Below, piece by piece: positions 53,006 to 62,532 of a DNA stretch of 64,000 nucleotides. The first letter of the stretch is position 1. Every line of letters starts with the position of its first letter. Both the position numbers and the translations under genes were made by a program. The notes under the pieces are model-generated. The model was not told the DNA's origin, ran no database searches, and saw nothing but the letters and a program-made list of their open reading frames with translations. The DNA comes from Mucilaginibacter tolerans (lineage in GTDB: Bacteria; Bacteroidota; Bacteroidia; Sphingobacteriales; Sphingobacteriaceae). The stretch is from positions 124,001-188,000 of the forward strand of contig NZ_JAUMKB010000001.1 of the NCBI RefSeq assembly GCF_030519375.1. The letters run 5' to 3'.

Positions 53006-53170
53006 TTTATTATTACTTGGGTAAGCTGTAAAAATAAAGGTATCCGGTATACTTTATTAATTATAATTTGCTTGATTGTGGCAGTTTCTTAGCCAGATTA
53101 TTTGACCCCGGTAAGCTCCGTTCTAGCGGGCGTCCCCGCTTGTGGCAGCATAGGCCCAGGGATACTCTTC

Positions 53171-54451
53171 CTAATTAAACAGGCTCGTTGGGATGGAATT
53201 TCCAATTGCTGCATATCCAACTGAATTCGGATGTACATAATCGCCCGTCATGTTTGCTTTGATCCGCAACGGGTTTGTCGCCGGGTCCTTTACCACAGAC
53301 TCAAAGTCAAGCACTGCATCAAAAGTTCCGGATGTGCGGATCCATGTATTTACTGCCTGCCGGGTTGCCTCGTTGGCTACTGTGTACTTTGTGGAATTTC
53401 CAATGGGAAGTAGTGTCGCGCCGTAAACCTTGATGCCGGCAGCATGTGCCTGCGCCACCAATGTTGTATATGCATCTGTGATTGTAGCTGCAGTGGCCTG
53501 GTGATAGGAAATGTCATTGATGCCTTCGAGCAGAATAACATATCCAACGTTAGGCCGGGCGAGCACATCATCGGCAAAACGGTGAACGCCTGATGGACCG
53601 GCAAGGTCCGAAGCTACTAACCGGTTTGAGCCAATGCCCATGTTGATCACCGAGAACGGAACGCCCGACGACAGTACGGGCAGGCGATTGGAGAGGACAT
53701 CGGGCCAGTTTCCGTTGGCGTTATTTGTTGCTGCTGCCCCGTCGGTGATGGAGTCACCGAAAGTGATGGCAACCTTGCTCGTTGCCGGAGCAGAAACCTG
53801 GAGCCCCGAAACTATCACAACCTGGGTGGTGGTGTTGGTGAAGCCCGCCAGTGGAAGAGTTGCAGTAGCGACATAGTTACCGCTTTTTGAAATGTAGCTT
53901 GTGTGCAAGCCGGTTGGGTGAAAGGTGGTCGGTTTGAAGCTTCCCGGAATATAGACGCTGATTGCAACGGTAACATGCTGTGCAATAGTAAGTGTGACTG
54001 AATCGCTCCATATTTCGGCTCCCGGCGCAAGAGTGACACCGGGCTTTCCATTGAACGTCAGTGTTCGGTCACTTGTGGCAACGATTGAATTACTCGTCGA
54101 ACGTAGTGCAATATGCACAGCCCCGACTGTCAGCGTATTTGTCGCGAACTTATTTGTGAGCTTTACCCTGGCCTTTGTGCCGCCAAGCTTCGAAAAGACG
54201 TTAAGCCGAAATGTCTGGTTGTTGAAGGATGGCGCAGCCTGCACAGCGCCGTTTACCGTTGTCGACAAAAATGATGCCGCCCAGCTGTCTACCCATTTTT
54301 CTGGTGGTGCCGCAACTGCTGCTGTAAAAGCACCCTGGGGAATTGGATTAGCGTCTCCATTTATGGACTCAGTTTTTTTACAAGCCCCAAAAATAGTTAC
54401 TGATATGACAACAACCATTAAGGTTTTGATTTTTGCCTGAAAAGTTTGCAT
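53171..54451 (-). CDS. SGNH/GDSL hydrolase lipoprotein
   Basis: From ATG 54451 the 426-residue product has a lipoprotein leader with FGACKK (Cys at about 24), an N-terminal beta domain (about 50-215, WVDSWAASF) and an SGNH domain with GDSITDG, INMGIGSNR, EGINDI and the terminal DYVHPNSVGY (Asp and His). Such two-domain enzymes are carbohydrate esterases in related bacteria. It lies 165 bp upstream of the DUF5695 gene, which suggests joint action on an acylated glycan. The frame extends to 54511. Confidence 0.9.
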   Translation of the reverse strand: MQTFQAKIKTLMVVVISVTIFGACKKTESINGDANPIPQGAFTAAVAAPPEKWVDSWAASFLSTTVNGAVQAAPSFNNQTFRLNVFSKLGGTKARVKLTNKFATNTLTVGAVHIALRSTSNSIVATSDRTLTFNGKPGVTLAPGAEIWSDSVTLTIAQHVTVAISVYIPGSFKPTTFHPTGLHTSYISKSGNYVATATLPLAGFTNTTTQVVIVSGLQVSAPATSKVAITFGDSITDGAAATNNANGNWPDVLSNRLPVLSSGVPFSVINMGIGSNRLVASDLAGPSGVHRFADDVLARPNVGYVILLEGINDISYHQATAATITDAYTTLVAQAHAAGIKVYGATLLPIGNSTKYTVANEATRQAVNTWIRTSGTFDAVLDFESVVKDPATNPLRIKANMTGDYVHPNSVGYAAIGNSIPTSLFN

Positions 54452-54825
54452 CTTGATTATTTTAGTGATGGTTTGATCGTCTTTCGATATGTTTTCATGC
54501 TGGTTCAACAATATCCGATTGCGCCAACAATTAATTCTTAATTCATTATTCCATCCGGAATAATTTAAAGGTTATCTTTTACAATACTTCGGTAAAATAA
54601 ATTTCGTTATGGCACATAACATGCTGATATATAACACAATATACTGTTATTATATCTTTTTCCAAAACTATTTTCTATTGATTATCAAAACCATCGCCCT
54701 TGTTGGAGTTGACACTAGCAAGCCTGTAAATTTGTTAATTGCATAAACAACTTAGTGGTTTTGGTGGTGACAAAAGCGCGAAGAATTGTCGCGGATGGCA
54801 AATCCGCTTATTTTTTAGTCCGGGA
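54452..54825. other. AT-rich intergenic region
   Basis: It carries the promoter region of the GDSL gene. I see no gene I can support. Confidence 0.5.
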
Positions 54826-55221
54826 TTATAAATTTGGACTAACTAGGCCAGCTGTAGCCTGTCTTATTTTCTTTGCGCGCAACAATTGCGTTATTAGGAA
54901 AGCTATAATAGCTACCGCAAATACCCACTCACTGTATTTAATTGTCCAGTAAATAAATGGAGCACTTATAATCGCCCATTCACTTAATAGCTTTGCTTCG
55001 AGCTTCCGTTGATTGCTGACGATAAAAATCAAGTCATATAGTATCAGAGCCAGTATAAAAAATCCCCAAGACATAAAACCGTAAGCACAGACTAAAAGGA
55101 AAGCACCGAACGTAGCTTGCTCAGGTGTTGCTGAATGAAGCAATGCATTGATAAACACATAAAATAAGGTAACTAGGAAAACCCCTACAATATTGACCCA
55201 GTTTGTTTTTATAATATGCAT
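54826..55221 (-). CDS. Hypothetical membrane protein, four helices
   Basis: A 131-residue protein with four membrane helices (about 10-28, 38-68, 80-97 and 99-115) and basic loops. No family recognised. It begins from an ATG at 55221 with a basic first loop. GC is lower than in its neighbours. Confidence 0.6.
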   Translation of the reverse strand: MHIIKTNWVNIVGVFLVTLFYVFINALLHSATPEQATFGAFLLVCAYGFMSWGFFILALILYDLIFIVSNQRKLEAKLLSEWAIISAPFIYWTIKYSEWVFAVAIIAFLITQLLRAKKIRQATAGLVSPNL

Positions 55222-55519
55222 GGCTTTATTACTGCACAGTTGATCTTATTTTAATTCATGTTATCCTTCCTGTGGCAGTTTGAGACTTCGGGCAACGCTA
55301 ATATAATCACATCTTCATATTGACAAATCAAATTTTCTTCCCAATTAATTTTTTCGCAATTCGGGAATGATTTACCCCACATTGTGGCAATAATAATTCT
55401 AACTAAAAGCCCTGAAAAATACATAAATGGCCTATTTCGGCCCAATTAAGGCCTTTTTAATTCTAAGTTATTATTTGGTTTGGTATTTGTCCTTTGTCAA
55501 TCAACCCAATTAGTTCAAA

Positions 55520-56119
55520 ATGAAAAGATTATTCCTGATCGTCCTTATAGCAGCAGCTTCAGTAGCTGCAAAAGCGCAAAACAAAGGCGGTATACAGCTC
55601 GATTCTATCCCAGTTGTGGATGGTAAGTATCAATTCCAGGAAGTGGTTACCGTTGATAATAACGCTACCAAGGACCAGCTTTACAAAAAAGCCAAAACAT
55701 ATTTTATGGATGTTTTTACCGGTGCTCAAAATTCATTCCAGTATGATGATGCACAAGAAGGTAAAATTGTTGGTAAAGGCCAGCTAACCGTAAACGACTA
55801 TAAAAGTGTGTTTCCAAGTGTAGCCGTCCTGAAATGGGACATCAACTATAACACCGAGATCATTTGCAAAGACGGTAAATATCGCGTACGCTTTTATGAT
55901 ATCGTGGTTACCAAAGAATCGCACGTATCTGAAAATAATTCAAGAACAGTGAACTTTACCATCCCTGACCTGTATGCAGGTATGGCAAAACAAAGAGGTT
56001 CGTACAAAGCATTATATCCGAGAGTATTCAATAAAATGGTGGCCAACTTTAAAGAAAGAATGGGTACCCTGAAAGAATACATGGATAAAAATAATAAAGC
56101 CGATTATGCGGTATTTTAA
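55520..56119 (+). CDS. DUF4468 domain-containing secreted protein
   Basis: A 199-residue protein with a signal peptide ending AKAQ (about 20). The DUF4468 domain (TBP-like fold) is seen in KDQLYKKAKTYFMDVF, EGKIVGKGQLTV and KYRVRFYDIVV. It appears intact and stands alone with a strong terminator. Function unknown; envelope location is likely. Confidence 0.88.
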   Translation: MKRLFLIVLIAAASVAAKAQNKGGIQLDSIPVVDGKYQFQEVVTVDNNATKDQLYKKAKTYFMDVFTGAQNSFQYDDAQEGKIVGKGQLTVNDYKSVFPSVAVLKWDINYNTEIICKDGKYRVRFYDIVVTKESHVSENNSRTVNFTIPDLYAGMAKQRGSYKALYPRVFNKMVANFKERMGTLKEYMDKNNKADYAVF

Positions 56120-56165
56120 CCGATCCCTATTTAACACTTAAACTATAAACACAGATCAAAAAAGA

Positions 56166-56194
56166 AATCCCCGCCGGTATCCGGTGGGGATTTT
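56166..56194 (+). terminator. Terminator of the DUF4468 gene
   Basis: AATCCCCGCCGG and CCGGTGGGGATT form a 12-bp stem around TAT, followed by TTTTC. Confidence 0.85.
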
Positions 56195-56435
56195 CATTGT
56201 CAGACTTTTGGTCTCTTGAAATTAACCATTAGGAAAAACCTATTTTATAATTTACGCACAACGGGCCATTTATTCTAATGCCCATCTGGCGTTAAATTCC
56301 TTACATAATTGATTCATTATTACCCTAACTTTTACAGACCATCCATATTTGCAACAAACTCCTATCATTCCAAAAGAAGATCAATTTTTATTTGTTGCAG
56401 GTCCAGCCTTAGTGTTATTAACCCTATATAGCTAT

Positions 56436-56473
56436 GCATAAAAAAAGGCCGCGCTTTGTAAAAACCCGGCCTT
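56436..56473 (-). terminator. Terminator of the lipoprotein gene at 56495
   Basis: On the minus strand AAGGCCG pairs with CGGCCTT, followed by a run of seven T at 56440-56446. Confidence 0.75.
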
Positions 56474-56494
56474 CATTTCAGCAGAAAATTCAAT

Positions 56495-57121
56495 TTAGTT
56501 CTTAGCAACAGCCTGGTCCGTCACTTTTACTTTTATCCCTTCAAAGCTTGCCGAATTGATACCTACCAACCCATAAACGGTTGTGTTATTTTTAACAACA
56601 GTGCCATTGATGTCATATTTCATCAATTCCTCTTTGTATTTGCCGTTTGCTGAACCGGCAACGGCCATATTGCCTATGGAAAGACCGGGGCCTACTGCAT
56701 ACCCCAAAGGTACCGAGCTCGTTTGCCCGTTAGTAGACGTCGTAGTCAATTTGGCTGGCGTCAGTAAAAGATAAAGCAAATAAATGGCCGGATGTTGTTT
56801 GGTCTCATCAAAAACCTTTGCATTATCAGCTAAAACGACTTCATTGCCATTTCCGTACACCAATTTGATGTCTTTTCCGAAAGTGAGGTCGCGGCCGCTG
56901 TTATTGCTAATTTTCACAGCAACTAATTTAATAGTGCTTTTGGCTTCTCTTTTTGCATAACGGCCATTTAATAAATTATACTTATAATCTACATTAACGG
57001 ACTTATCGCTGCTACCAGAGAGATAGGTTAAAGTGTTGGGATTAATTGTTTGGTAACTGGAGGCACAACTACCGAGAGTAAAAATACTTAGTGCTAAGAG
57101 CAGGTTTTTTGTTGTTTTCAT
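56495..57121 (-). CDS. Hypothetical lipoprotein
   Basis: A 208-residue lipoprotein with LGSCASS (Cys at about 19), then a beta-rich domain with KLVAVKISNNSGRDLTFGKD, which resembles DUF-type beta-sandwich proteins of Bacteroidota, and a Gly-rich hydrophobic segment (VPLGYAVGPGLSIGNMAVAG). No named family. Closed by its own terminator. Confidence 0.7.
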   Translation of the reverse strand: MKTTKNLLLALSIFTLGSCASSYQTINPNTLTYLSGSSDKSVNVDYKYNLLNGRYAKREAKSTIKLVAVKISNNSGRDLTFGKDIKLVYGNGNEVVLADNAKVFDETKQHPAIYLLYLLLTPAKLTTTSTNGQTSSVPLGYAVGPGLSIGNMAVAGSANGKYKEELMKYDINGTVVKNNTTVYGLVGINSASFEGIKVKVTDQAVAKN

Positions 57122-57228
57122 TTTGGATACTGTTTAGGTTAAACCATTACAAGATACAATACCAAAAGATTTCGGCCAACAAAAAAAAGGAGCAGGGCTG
57201 TAAGAATCTGAGCGTGAGATAAAAAAAG

Positions 57229-57300
57229 TTTTCCTGCATGGATTCGAACCACGATCTTCTGAGTCAGAGTCAGAGGTGCTAACCGTTACACCACAGGAAA
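57229..57300 (-). tRNA. tRNA-Gln (anticodon CTG)
   Basis: The minus strand gives a 72-base tRNA: acceptor TTTCCTG with CAGGAAA, D stem GTGT/GCAC, anticodon stem TCTGA/TCAGA with loop CTCTGAC, T arm CGTGG-TTCGAAT-CCATG, discriminator A. No encoded CCA. Confidence 0.9.
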
Positions 57301-57547
57301 ATATAAGAAGATATATAAAGCAACCCCTTAGTGTTTTGAAAGGGTATCAATCCATTAGTTATCAAAGCTAAGTTTTCTATGGGGTTTTTATCCCCTTTTT
57401 GAAAATCATTGCAATGTTGCCGAATTGATAAGGCAATGATACAAAATCAAGAGGAAATTACAAAACAAAGGGGGCAATGCCCGGTTGCCGATAGTAATTG
57501 TTGATAAAAAATTAATGAAATAATAATTAAAAAAAAAGCATTTCCTC

Positions 57548-57577
57548 TTGCCATTTAATTAGCTTTGTTTATCTTTA
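57548..57577 (+). promoter_or_regulatory. Bacteroidota-type promoter of the usp gene
   Basis: TTG at 57548-57550 and TATCTTTA at 57570-57577, 19 bases apart, 34 bp before the start codon. Confidence 0.5.
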
Positions 57578-57611
57578 TAATTCCCCGGTAATTTCTTGTA
57601 ATCAAAGTACT

Positions 57612-58448
57612 ATGAAAAACATTTTGATATTCAACGATTTTTCTCCGGAGGCTGAGCACGCTGCTGAACTCGCCTTACTCCTAGCCGGAAAGACCAACAC
57701 GAACCTTTACGTTTGGAACACGTTTGACAAGCTTGAAAACCCTGTGGCAAAGGAGCTCGCTGTAGCCCACGCCAACGAGGAAGAAACGGAAGTTACCACG
57801 GACAAAACCAGCTGGATAATGAAGCTGGAATCAAAACTCAACTGGGAAACCGGTCTACTCCCGGTTGTAAAATTTATTGAGGGGACTGATTATGCCATTA
57901 ACCACGTATTATCTATCGTGAACCGGTACGATATCGGGATGCTGGTAAGAGGAATAGCCGGGGATGAGAGCGACCTGCTGCACATTGAGGCCGAGGCCCT
58001 GAGCTGCTCTACCAAATCAGGGTGCCCTGTTTTACTGATTCCGGAAAAGTTTACCTACAAGGCATTTGAAAAGATAGTTTACGCAACAGATCTGCGTTTC
58101 TGCAGGCGCGAAATTGTATCTTTCCTGAGCCAGTTGGCCAAACCTTTAAATGCCAGCATATTGATAGCCAATATATCAGCAAAAGGACTGCCTTTTATGG
58201 AAGATGGCTATGCCCGCACCGTTTTCGCTGATACTTTACTAACGCGGTCAAACCAGGAGCACGTTTATTTTAGCAATATCCGGGAAAGAGACATTCCCCG
58301 CGCGATTGATGTACTGGTAAACGGCATGAATAACGATCTGCTGGTACTGGTGAACAATAAGTTCCATTTTAACGAACTGGTGGGCCAAAACGCACCTTAC
58401 ACCATACCATCCAATGTCCTTATTCCGTTGCTTATATTTCCGTCGTAA
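57612..58448 (+). CDS. Universal stress protein, two Usp domains
   Basis: A 278-residue cytoplasmic protein with two Usp alpha/beta domains (about 1-145 and 150-278): KNILIFNDFSPEAEHAAELA and KIVYATDLRFCRREIVSF open the two. Each ends in a hydrophobic strand (CPVLLIPE, VLIPLLIFP). The usual ATP-binding GxxGxxxxG(S/T) motif is not evident, so nucleotide binding is doubtful. Isolated gene with a good promoter. Confidence 0.88.
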   Translation: MKNILIFNDFSPEAEHAAELALLLAGKTNTNLYVWNTFDKLENPVAKELAVAHANEEETEVTTDKTSWIMKLESKLNWETGLLPVVKFIEGTDYAINHVLSIVNRYDIGMLVRGIAGDESDLLHIEAEALSCSTKSGCPVLLIPEKFTYKAFEKIVYATDLRFCRREIVSFLSQLAKPLNASILIANISAKGLPFMEDGYARTVFADTLLTRSNQEHVYFSNIRERDIPRAIDVLVNGMNNDLLVLVNNKFHFNELVGQNAPYTIPSNVLIPLLIFPS

Positions 58449-58565
58449 ATAGGTTTACGATTATTTATTCAGGGAATTTAGTTCGTCTGCAAACAATGAC
58501 AGATGAACCAGCGTTTCAATTATGAAAAGTAAACGGCACTACCTTGAATAGTAATTTTAGCTCCT

Positions 58566-59249
58566 ATGACAGTCAAATCCTATCCGTTTAAAACGGGGTT
58601 GATCGCGTTGATCTTGTTCCTTTGTCACTTTGCTCCTGTTAAAGTTAACGGACAAACAAAACCAACGCCTAAAACAGTTCCCCCCCCCAAAACAACAACA
58701 CCTCCATCAACTGTAACAGCTCCAACAACAACCGCCCTATCTACTTATAGTATAAGGGGCGCCATGAGCAACGGACCAATGTTAAAGTTTACCCATCTGG
58801 CTGTATTAGATGCACATAGCAAGGTTATATCGCGGTGGGAAACAGACAGTCTGGGGCTTTTCAAGATCAAAGGACTTGCTAAAGGCAGGTACAGGCTTGT
58901 AAATAGTGCTATTGGTATCGATACGCCATTTAGCGTCCCCAAACAGTCGGAGAATGTACTAATTGTGAATATATCAGTTTGCAATTTTGGTGCAACAAAG
59001 GCCCGGAAAGACATAAAAGCCGGCAAACCAATGCTATTGCTTTCGGGTGGAATTGCTCCGGTGTCCTCGCCTAAAGAGGATCATTTTGAAAAGAAATATA
59101 CCGTAAAATATCACGATTTTGGCGACACGCCGCCGGATATTAAATGCAGCATGGCTTACAACAAAGCTGTTTTTGCATTTCTGGATAAGAAATTCGGTAA
59201 ATCATGGCGGAAAGATGCGAGAGACGATGTTATTGGGTTGAAGCGCTAG
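58566..59249 (+). CDS. Secreted protein with Pro/Thr-rich linker and carboxypeptidase-like repeat
   Basis: A 227-residue protein. A signal peptide (to about 30, NGQ) is followed by a Pro/Thr-rich linker (about 31-60), a beta domain (DSLGLFKIKGLAKGRYRL) that recalls the carboxypeptidase-regulatory repeat, and a charged C-terminal part (YNKAVFAFLDKKFGKSW). Not recognised as a whole. Surface or periplasmic. Closed by a clear terminator. Confidence 0.65.
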   Translation: MTVKSYPFKTGLIALILFLCHFAPVKVNGQTKPTPKTVPPPKTTTPPSTVTAPTTTALSTYSIRGAMSNGPMLKFTHLAVLDAHSKVISRWETDSLGLFKIKGLAKGRYRLVNSAIGIDTPFSVPKQSENVLIVNISVCNFGATKARKDIKAGKPMLLLSGGIAPVSSPKEDHFEKKYTVKYHDFGDTPPDIKCSMAYNKAVFAFLDKKFGKSWRKDARDDVIGLKR

Positions 59250-59260
59250 TACCGCTAACA

Positions 59261-59288
59261 AAAGGAGCCCGAAAATGCGGGCTCCTTT
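59261..59288 (+). terminator. Terminator after the Pro/Thr-rich protein gene
   Basis: AAAGGAGCCCG and CGGGCTCCTTT pair perfectly around AAAATG. Confidence 0.8.
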
Positions 59289-59307
59289 GCTGTTATTTAA
59301 TGTAGTT

Positions 59308-59862
59308 CTACATTTTCTTTAAAGGGCGTAAAGGTCGGCGCTTTGAGCTGATGTAAACCATTTTGCCATTTTTGACATTATTGTCGTCCTGGTAAAAGGC
59401 TGAATCCACCTTGCCTGTTTTATAAGTATCAGTTTCTACATACCAAACACCCACCCAATCGGAATTTTTATCGGTGCTATGTAAATTAGTCACAGCCACT
59501 ATATTCAACTTCACACTGCTCAGGCTGTCCCTGAAATTTTGCCATTCTTTAATAATACCATCACGCGGAACCGTTAAGTGTTTCCCATTTGCAAAATCCA
59601 TGGTTACCGTATCACCAAGATAAGCCGATCCGTTTTTTAATGTATTATCTTCCCAGTCTTTGTACGATTGCAGTACCAACTGCTCATTTTTTGCATTATC
59701 AGAAATTGCAAATGAAGACGAATAGGATGCCTTGTAAGGCATCGGCAGCGAATCCTTCCTGGCAGCGCTATCGGTTTTAGCAGCGGTACCGTCAGTTGAC
59801 GTTCCGCCTTTGCAGGATGCAAACAATGCAATCGTTGCAAATAAATACAATACTTTTTTCAT
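59308..59862 (-). CDS. NTF2-like lipoprotein 1
   Basis: A 184-residue lipoprotein with FASCKGG (Cys at about 17), a Ser/Ala-rich linker, and an NTF2/SnoaL-like domain (QLVLQSYKDWED, IIKEWQNFRDSL, DWVGVWYVETDTYKTGKVDS). It is a distant paralogue of the lipoprotein at 60073, encoded divergently. No catalytic residues are assignable. Confidence 0.75.
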   Translation of the reverse strand: MKKVLYLFATIALFASCKGGTSTDGTAAKTDSAARKDSLPMPYKASYSSSFAISDNAKNEQLVLQSYKDWEDNTLKNGSAYLGDTVTMDFANGKHLTVPRDGIIKEWQNFRDSLSSVKLNIVAVTNLHSTDKNSDWVGVWYVETDTYKTGKVDSAFYQDDNNVKNGKMVYISSKRRPLRPLKKM

Positions 59863-60072
59863 TGTAATGGGTTTAAAGAGTTTATGTTATAATTGGCTAA
59901 ATAAATCTACCATAACATTTTGATATTCAAAATATTAATTGGATATTAATTCATCAGGAATATCCAATTTTAACACATTTAATTGGCAGTTTAGATACCA
60001 TTCCACCAGCAATACTTTTTTAATTGAAACCTAATTTTATTCAAGGTATTGATCAACCTAAAATCAAAAATC

Positions 60073-60606
60073 ATGAAACAAATACTCGTTGTGTTAGCCT
60101 TATGCGCCGTTATGTTCGGCTGCAAAAGCAAATCGGCCACAGATAATACAAGTTCCGATTCCACTGCTAAGCTCAATTACCCTTTTACACCGAAATATTC
60201 CATCAAGTGGCAAGCTGGCGATGAGAAGAATGCACTGCTGGTACTCAATTGCCTGAAGAAATATGTAGATGGTGATATAAAAGGATGTGCCGAAGCCTTT
60301 GCCGATACCGCCGAATTTATTGCCGACCAGTTTTATTTTAAAGGGAGTAAGGACAGCCTGATTAAAATGATAACAGAGATGCGTTCAGCATCAACCTCAG
60401 TCTCCAAAGACTTTGATTCGTGGATGACTACTTATTATCCGGACAAAAAAGATACCTGGGTTACGCTGTGGTATACTGAAAAGATGACCGGCAAGAATGG
60501 CAAAAAGGACTCCATATATTACGTAGATGATGTATTGATAAAGGATGGTAAGATCAGGATATACGATGAGAAGATGCGCAGGTTTGCCCCGCCGGTAAAA
60601 AAGTAG
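60073..60606 (+). CDS. NTF2-like lipoprotein 2
   Basis: From ATG 60073 (MKQILVVLALCAVMFGCKSK) the product has 177 residues, with Cys at about 17 and a Ser/Thr linker, then the same fold as lipoprotein 1 (LLVLNCLKKYVDGD, LIKMITEMRSAS, TWVTLWYTEKMTGKNGKKDS). The frame reaches 60049, but the leader fits the later start. The pair shares a 210-bp divergent promoter region. Confidence 0.75.
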   Translation: MKQILVVLALCAVMFGCKSKSATDNTSSDSTAKLNYPFTPKYSIKWQAGDEKNALLVLNCLKKYVDGDIKGCAEAFADTAEFIADQFYFKGSKDSLIKMITEMRSASTSVSKDFDSWMTTYYPDKKDTWVTLWYTEKMTGKNGKKDSIYYVDDVLIKDGKIRIYDEKMRRFAPPVKK

Positions 60607-60689
60607 CCTAGTTATTATGTTGCAGATGTTGGTTAAAGGATTATCTTAGCTGAAAACTAAATTTACCCTTTAACCAAAATCACATTAAA

Positions 60690-61319
60690 ATGAATATTTT
60701 TTTGCGTGCCAAACACTGGCAAATATTCCTCATCACCTTTGGCTTGCCGGTTCTGTTTCAAATAATAATGATGTCAGCTATCTTTTCTCATATCATCGGG
60801 AACCGGAATCCTGATCCGACAATAATATTCGGTTATTTCAAGTTTTTCCCGATCATAATGCTATTTTTCATGGGTGGAATGTTTGGCTGGTTTTGGTCGG
60901 TGGCTGTAGGGCTTCAAAAGTGGGTGCCGGCAACCATTAAGATGAAAATAATCAGGTTCAAAATATTCTTTTTTATTCCCTTAGTCTATATCACTTGCAT
61001 CATGGTTTCTATGGGATTTTTCTTCAATTCTGATATTTTGCAAAGCAACACCCTGCCGCCTGTCTGGTTTTTTGGTCTATTCGCAATCATTTTCCCCTTA
61101 CATCTTTTCTCGATGTTCTGCATTTTCTATTGCCTGTACTTTGTGGCCAAAACAATTAAGACTGTTGAACTGCAAAGGGAAACCTCATTTAGTGAGTTCA
61201 TCGGTGAGTTTTTCCTGGTATGGTTTCATTTTATCGGCATCTGGGTCCTTCAACCAAAAATTAATAAGATCGTTCAGGGATATGACGATAACTTGCAAAC
61301 TGCGCCAGATACGAATTAA
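60690..61319 (+). CDS. Hypothetical polytopic membrane protein
   Basis: A 209-residue protein with five to six membrane helices and a family-type C-terminus (EFFLVWFHFIGIWVLQPKIN). Proteins of this style are frequent in Bacteroidota, but I know no function. It lies 83 bp after the NTF2-like lipoprotein gene. Confidence 0.75.
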   Translation: MNIFLRAKHWQIFLITFGLPVLFQIIMMSAIFSHIIGNRNPDPTIIFGYFKFFPIIMLFFMGGMFGWFWSVAVGLQKWVPATIKMKIIRFKIFFFIPLVYITCIMVSMGFFFNSDILQSNTLPPVWFFGLFAIIFPLHLFSMFCIFYCLYFVAKTIKTVELQRETSFSEFIGEFFLVWFHFIGIWVLQPKINKIVQGYDDNLQTAPDTN

Positions 61320-61451
61320 GCTGCTCTATTCTAAGTATAAAAGAGCAAACCTTATTTGATGAAATTTGTTGGAAAATGTTTAGTGATACTTAACTTCGGC
61401 AATAAGCTTTAACATAAGCCGTTTAATCAATTTTAACCAACATCTTCAGAC

Positions 61452-61982
61452 ATGAAATTTTTAAAATCTAATTTCTATCTTGTCCTCATCATGGTTGCCG
61501 CCATTTCCATGTCGGCATGTAAAGCAAAAAAGAAAATAGTGGCCCCGACGGCCGAAAACCCGCCGCCTACCGAGGCTCCGGCTCCGGTACAACAAGCTGC
61601 TCCACCTGCTCCAGCTCCGGCTCCGCCTCCACCAGCACCGGCTCCGCCAGATTATAACTTTACCAATATCCAGTTTGAGTTTGACTCAGGAATCTTAAAA
61701 ACAGAATCGTACCCCACATTGGATAAAGCTGCCGCTGAAATGAAAAAAGACCCGTCAGCCACTTTTATCCTGAAAGGTTATGCATCTGCTGAAGGTACCG
61801 ACGAACATAATATGCAGCTGTCAACCGACCGTGCCAACTCGGTAAAAACGTACCTTGTAAACACTGGTGTAAACGGAGCTAATCTAACCACTAAAGGTTT
61901 TGGTGAAGCCAACCCGATTGCTGATAATACGACCGAGGAAGGAAGGGTGAAAAACCGCCGCGTGGAGATTAAAAAGCAGTAA
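61452..61982 (+). CDS. OmpA-family lipoprotein with Pro/Ala-rich linker
   Basis: A 176-residue lipoprotein: MSACKAKKK (Cys at about 23), a Pro/Ala-rich linker (about 35-65) coded by repeated GCTCCGGCTCC-type DNA, and an OmpA C-terminal domain with FEFDSGILK, GYASAEGTDEHN, LSTDRANSVKTYL and GRVKNRRVEI. The domain binds peptidoglycan; the linker probably spans the periplasm. The repeats could vary in length by slippage. Confidence 0.93.
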   Translation: MKFLKSNFYLVLIMVAAISMSACKAKKKIVAPTAENPPPTEAPAPVQQAAPPAPAPAPPPPAPAPPDYNFTNIQFEFDSGILKTESYPTLDKAAAEMKKDPSATFILKGYASAEGTDEHNMQLSTDRANSVKTYLVNTGVNGANLTTKGFGEANPIADNTTEEGRVKNRRVEIKKQ

Positions 61983-62025
61983 AAAAACAACGACAAATAG
62001 TTATGGGTAAGGTAACGCTGTTATC

Positions 62026-62421
62026 TTACCCATTTTTCTTTTTACCCATAGCAATTACCTCATTCTCCTGCATACGCAGCAAAACGATCCTGGTGATCAT
62101 ATCCACCGGAAGGGGTTCATCCAGCTTAAAATGTAAGGTCATGCCTGAAATTTTGTAGCCTTTCAATTCTTCCTTAATCTGTTTAACAAGTTTACTGCTC
62201 ATTGTGTATAGGCTGCAAGACTCTTTTGTTGTGCCGATACCCACCAGCATGTAGATCAGCTTAAAACAATGCACCTGATAGCTAAACACTTCCTGGGCAC
62301 CGGGCGCTATAGATTTGATGATGTTGCGCAGCTCAGTTAAGCAAAGCCTGAATTCAGGCTGCTGCGTTAAAAGATAATCGTTGAACTCGTATGGCTTTGT
62401 TGTCTTTTCAGCCTTGCTCAT
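62026..62421 (-). CDS. DUF1801 domain-containing protein
   Basis: A 131-residue cytoplasmic protein of the DUF1801/YdhG-like fold: NDYLLTQQPEFRLCLTELRN, IIKSIAPGAQEVFSYQVHCF, then LHFKLDEPLPVDMITRIVLL. It is convergent with the OmpA gene, with 43 bp between ends. Function unknown. Confidence 0.88.
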   Translation of the reverse strand: MSKAEKTTKPYEFNDYLLTQQPEFRLCLTELRNIIKSIAPGAQEVFSYQVHCFKLIYMLVGIGTTKESCSLYTMSSKLVKQIKEELKGYKISGMTLHFKLDEPLPVDMITRIVLLRMQENEVIAMGKKKNG

Positions 62422-62532
62422 ATTAAGTTGGTTTAAACTAAAATAATCAAAATTTACTGACCTATTGGTATTATTTTACAGGGAGTTGTATAGTTTATCT
62501 CAATAAACATTTATTTTTAGGGCCTGCAGCCT

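Noticed and set aside
53125..53140. AGCGGG-CGTC-CCCGCT hairpin between the DUF5695 and GDSL genes as a terminator
   Set aside because: No T run follows on the minus strand, where the genes lie. It may be a small REP-like element, but only one copy is seen.
61550..61650. Repeated GCTCCGGCTCC units as a CRISPR or VNTR array
   Set aside because: They are in frame, code for a Pro/Ala linker and have no spacers. No CRISPR-like array was found in the window.
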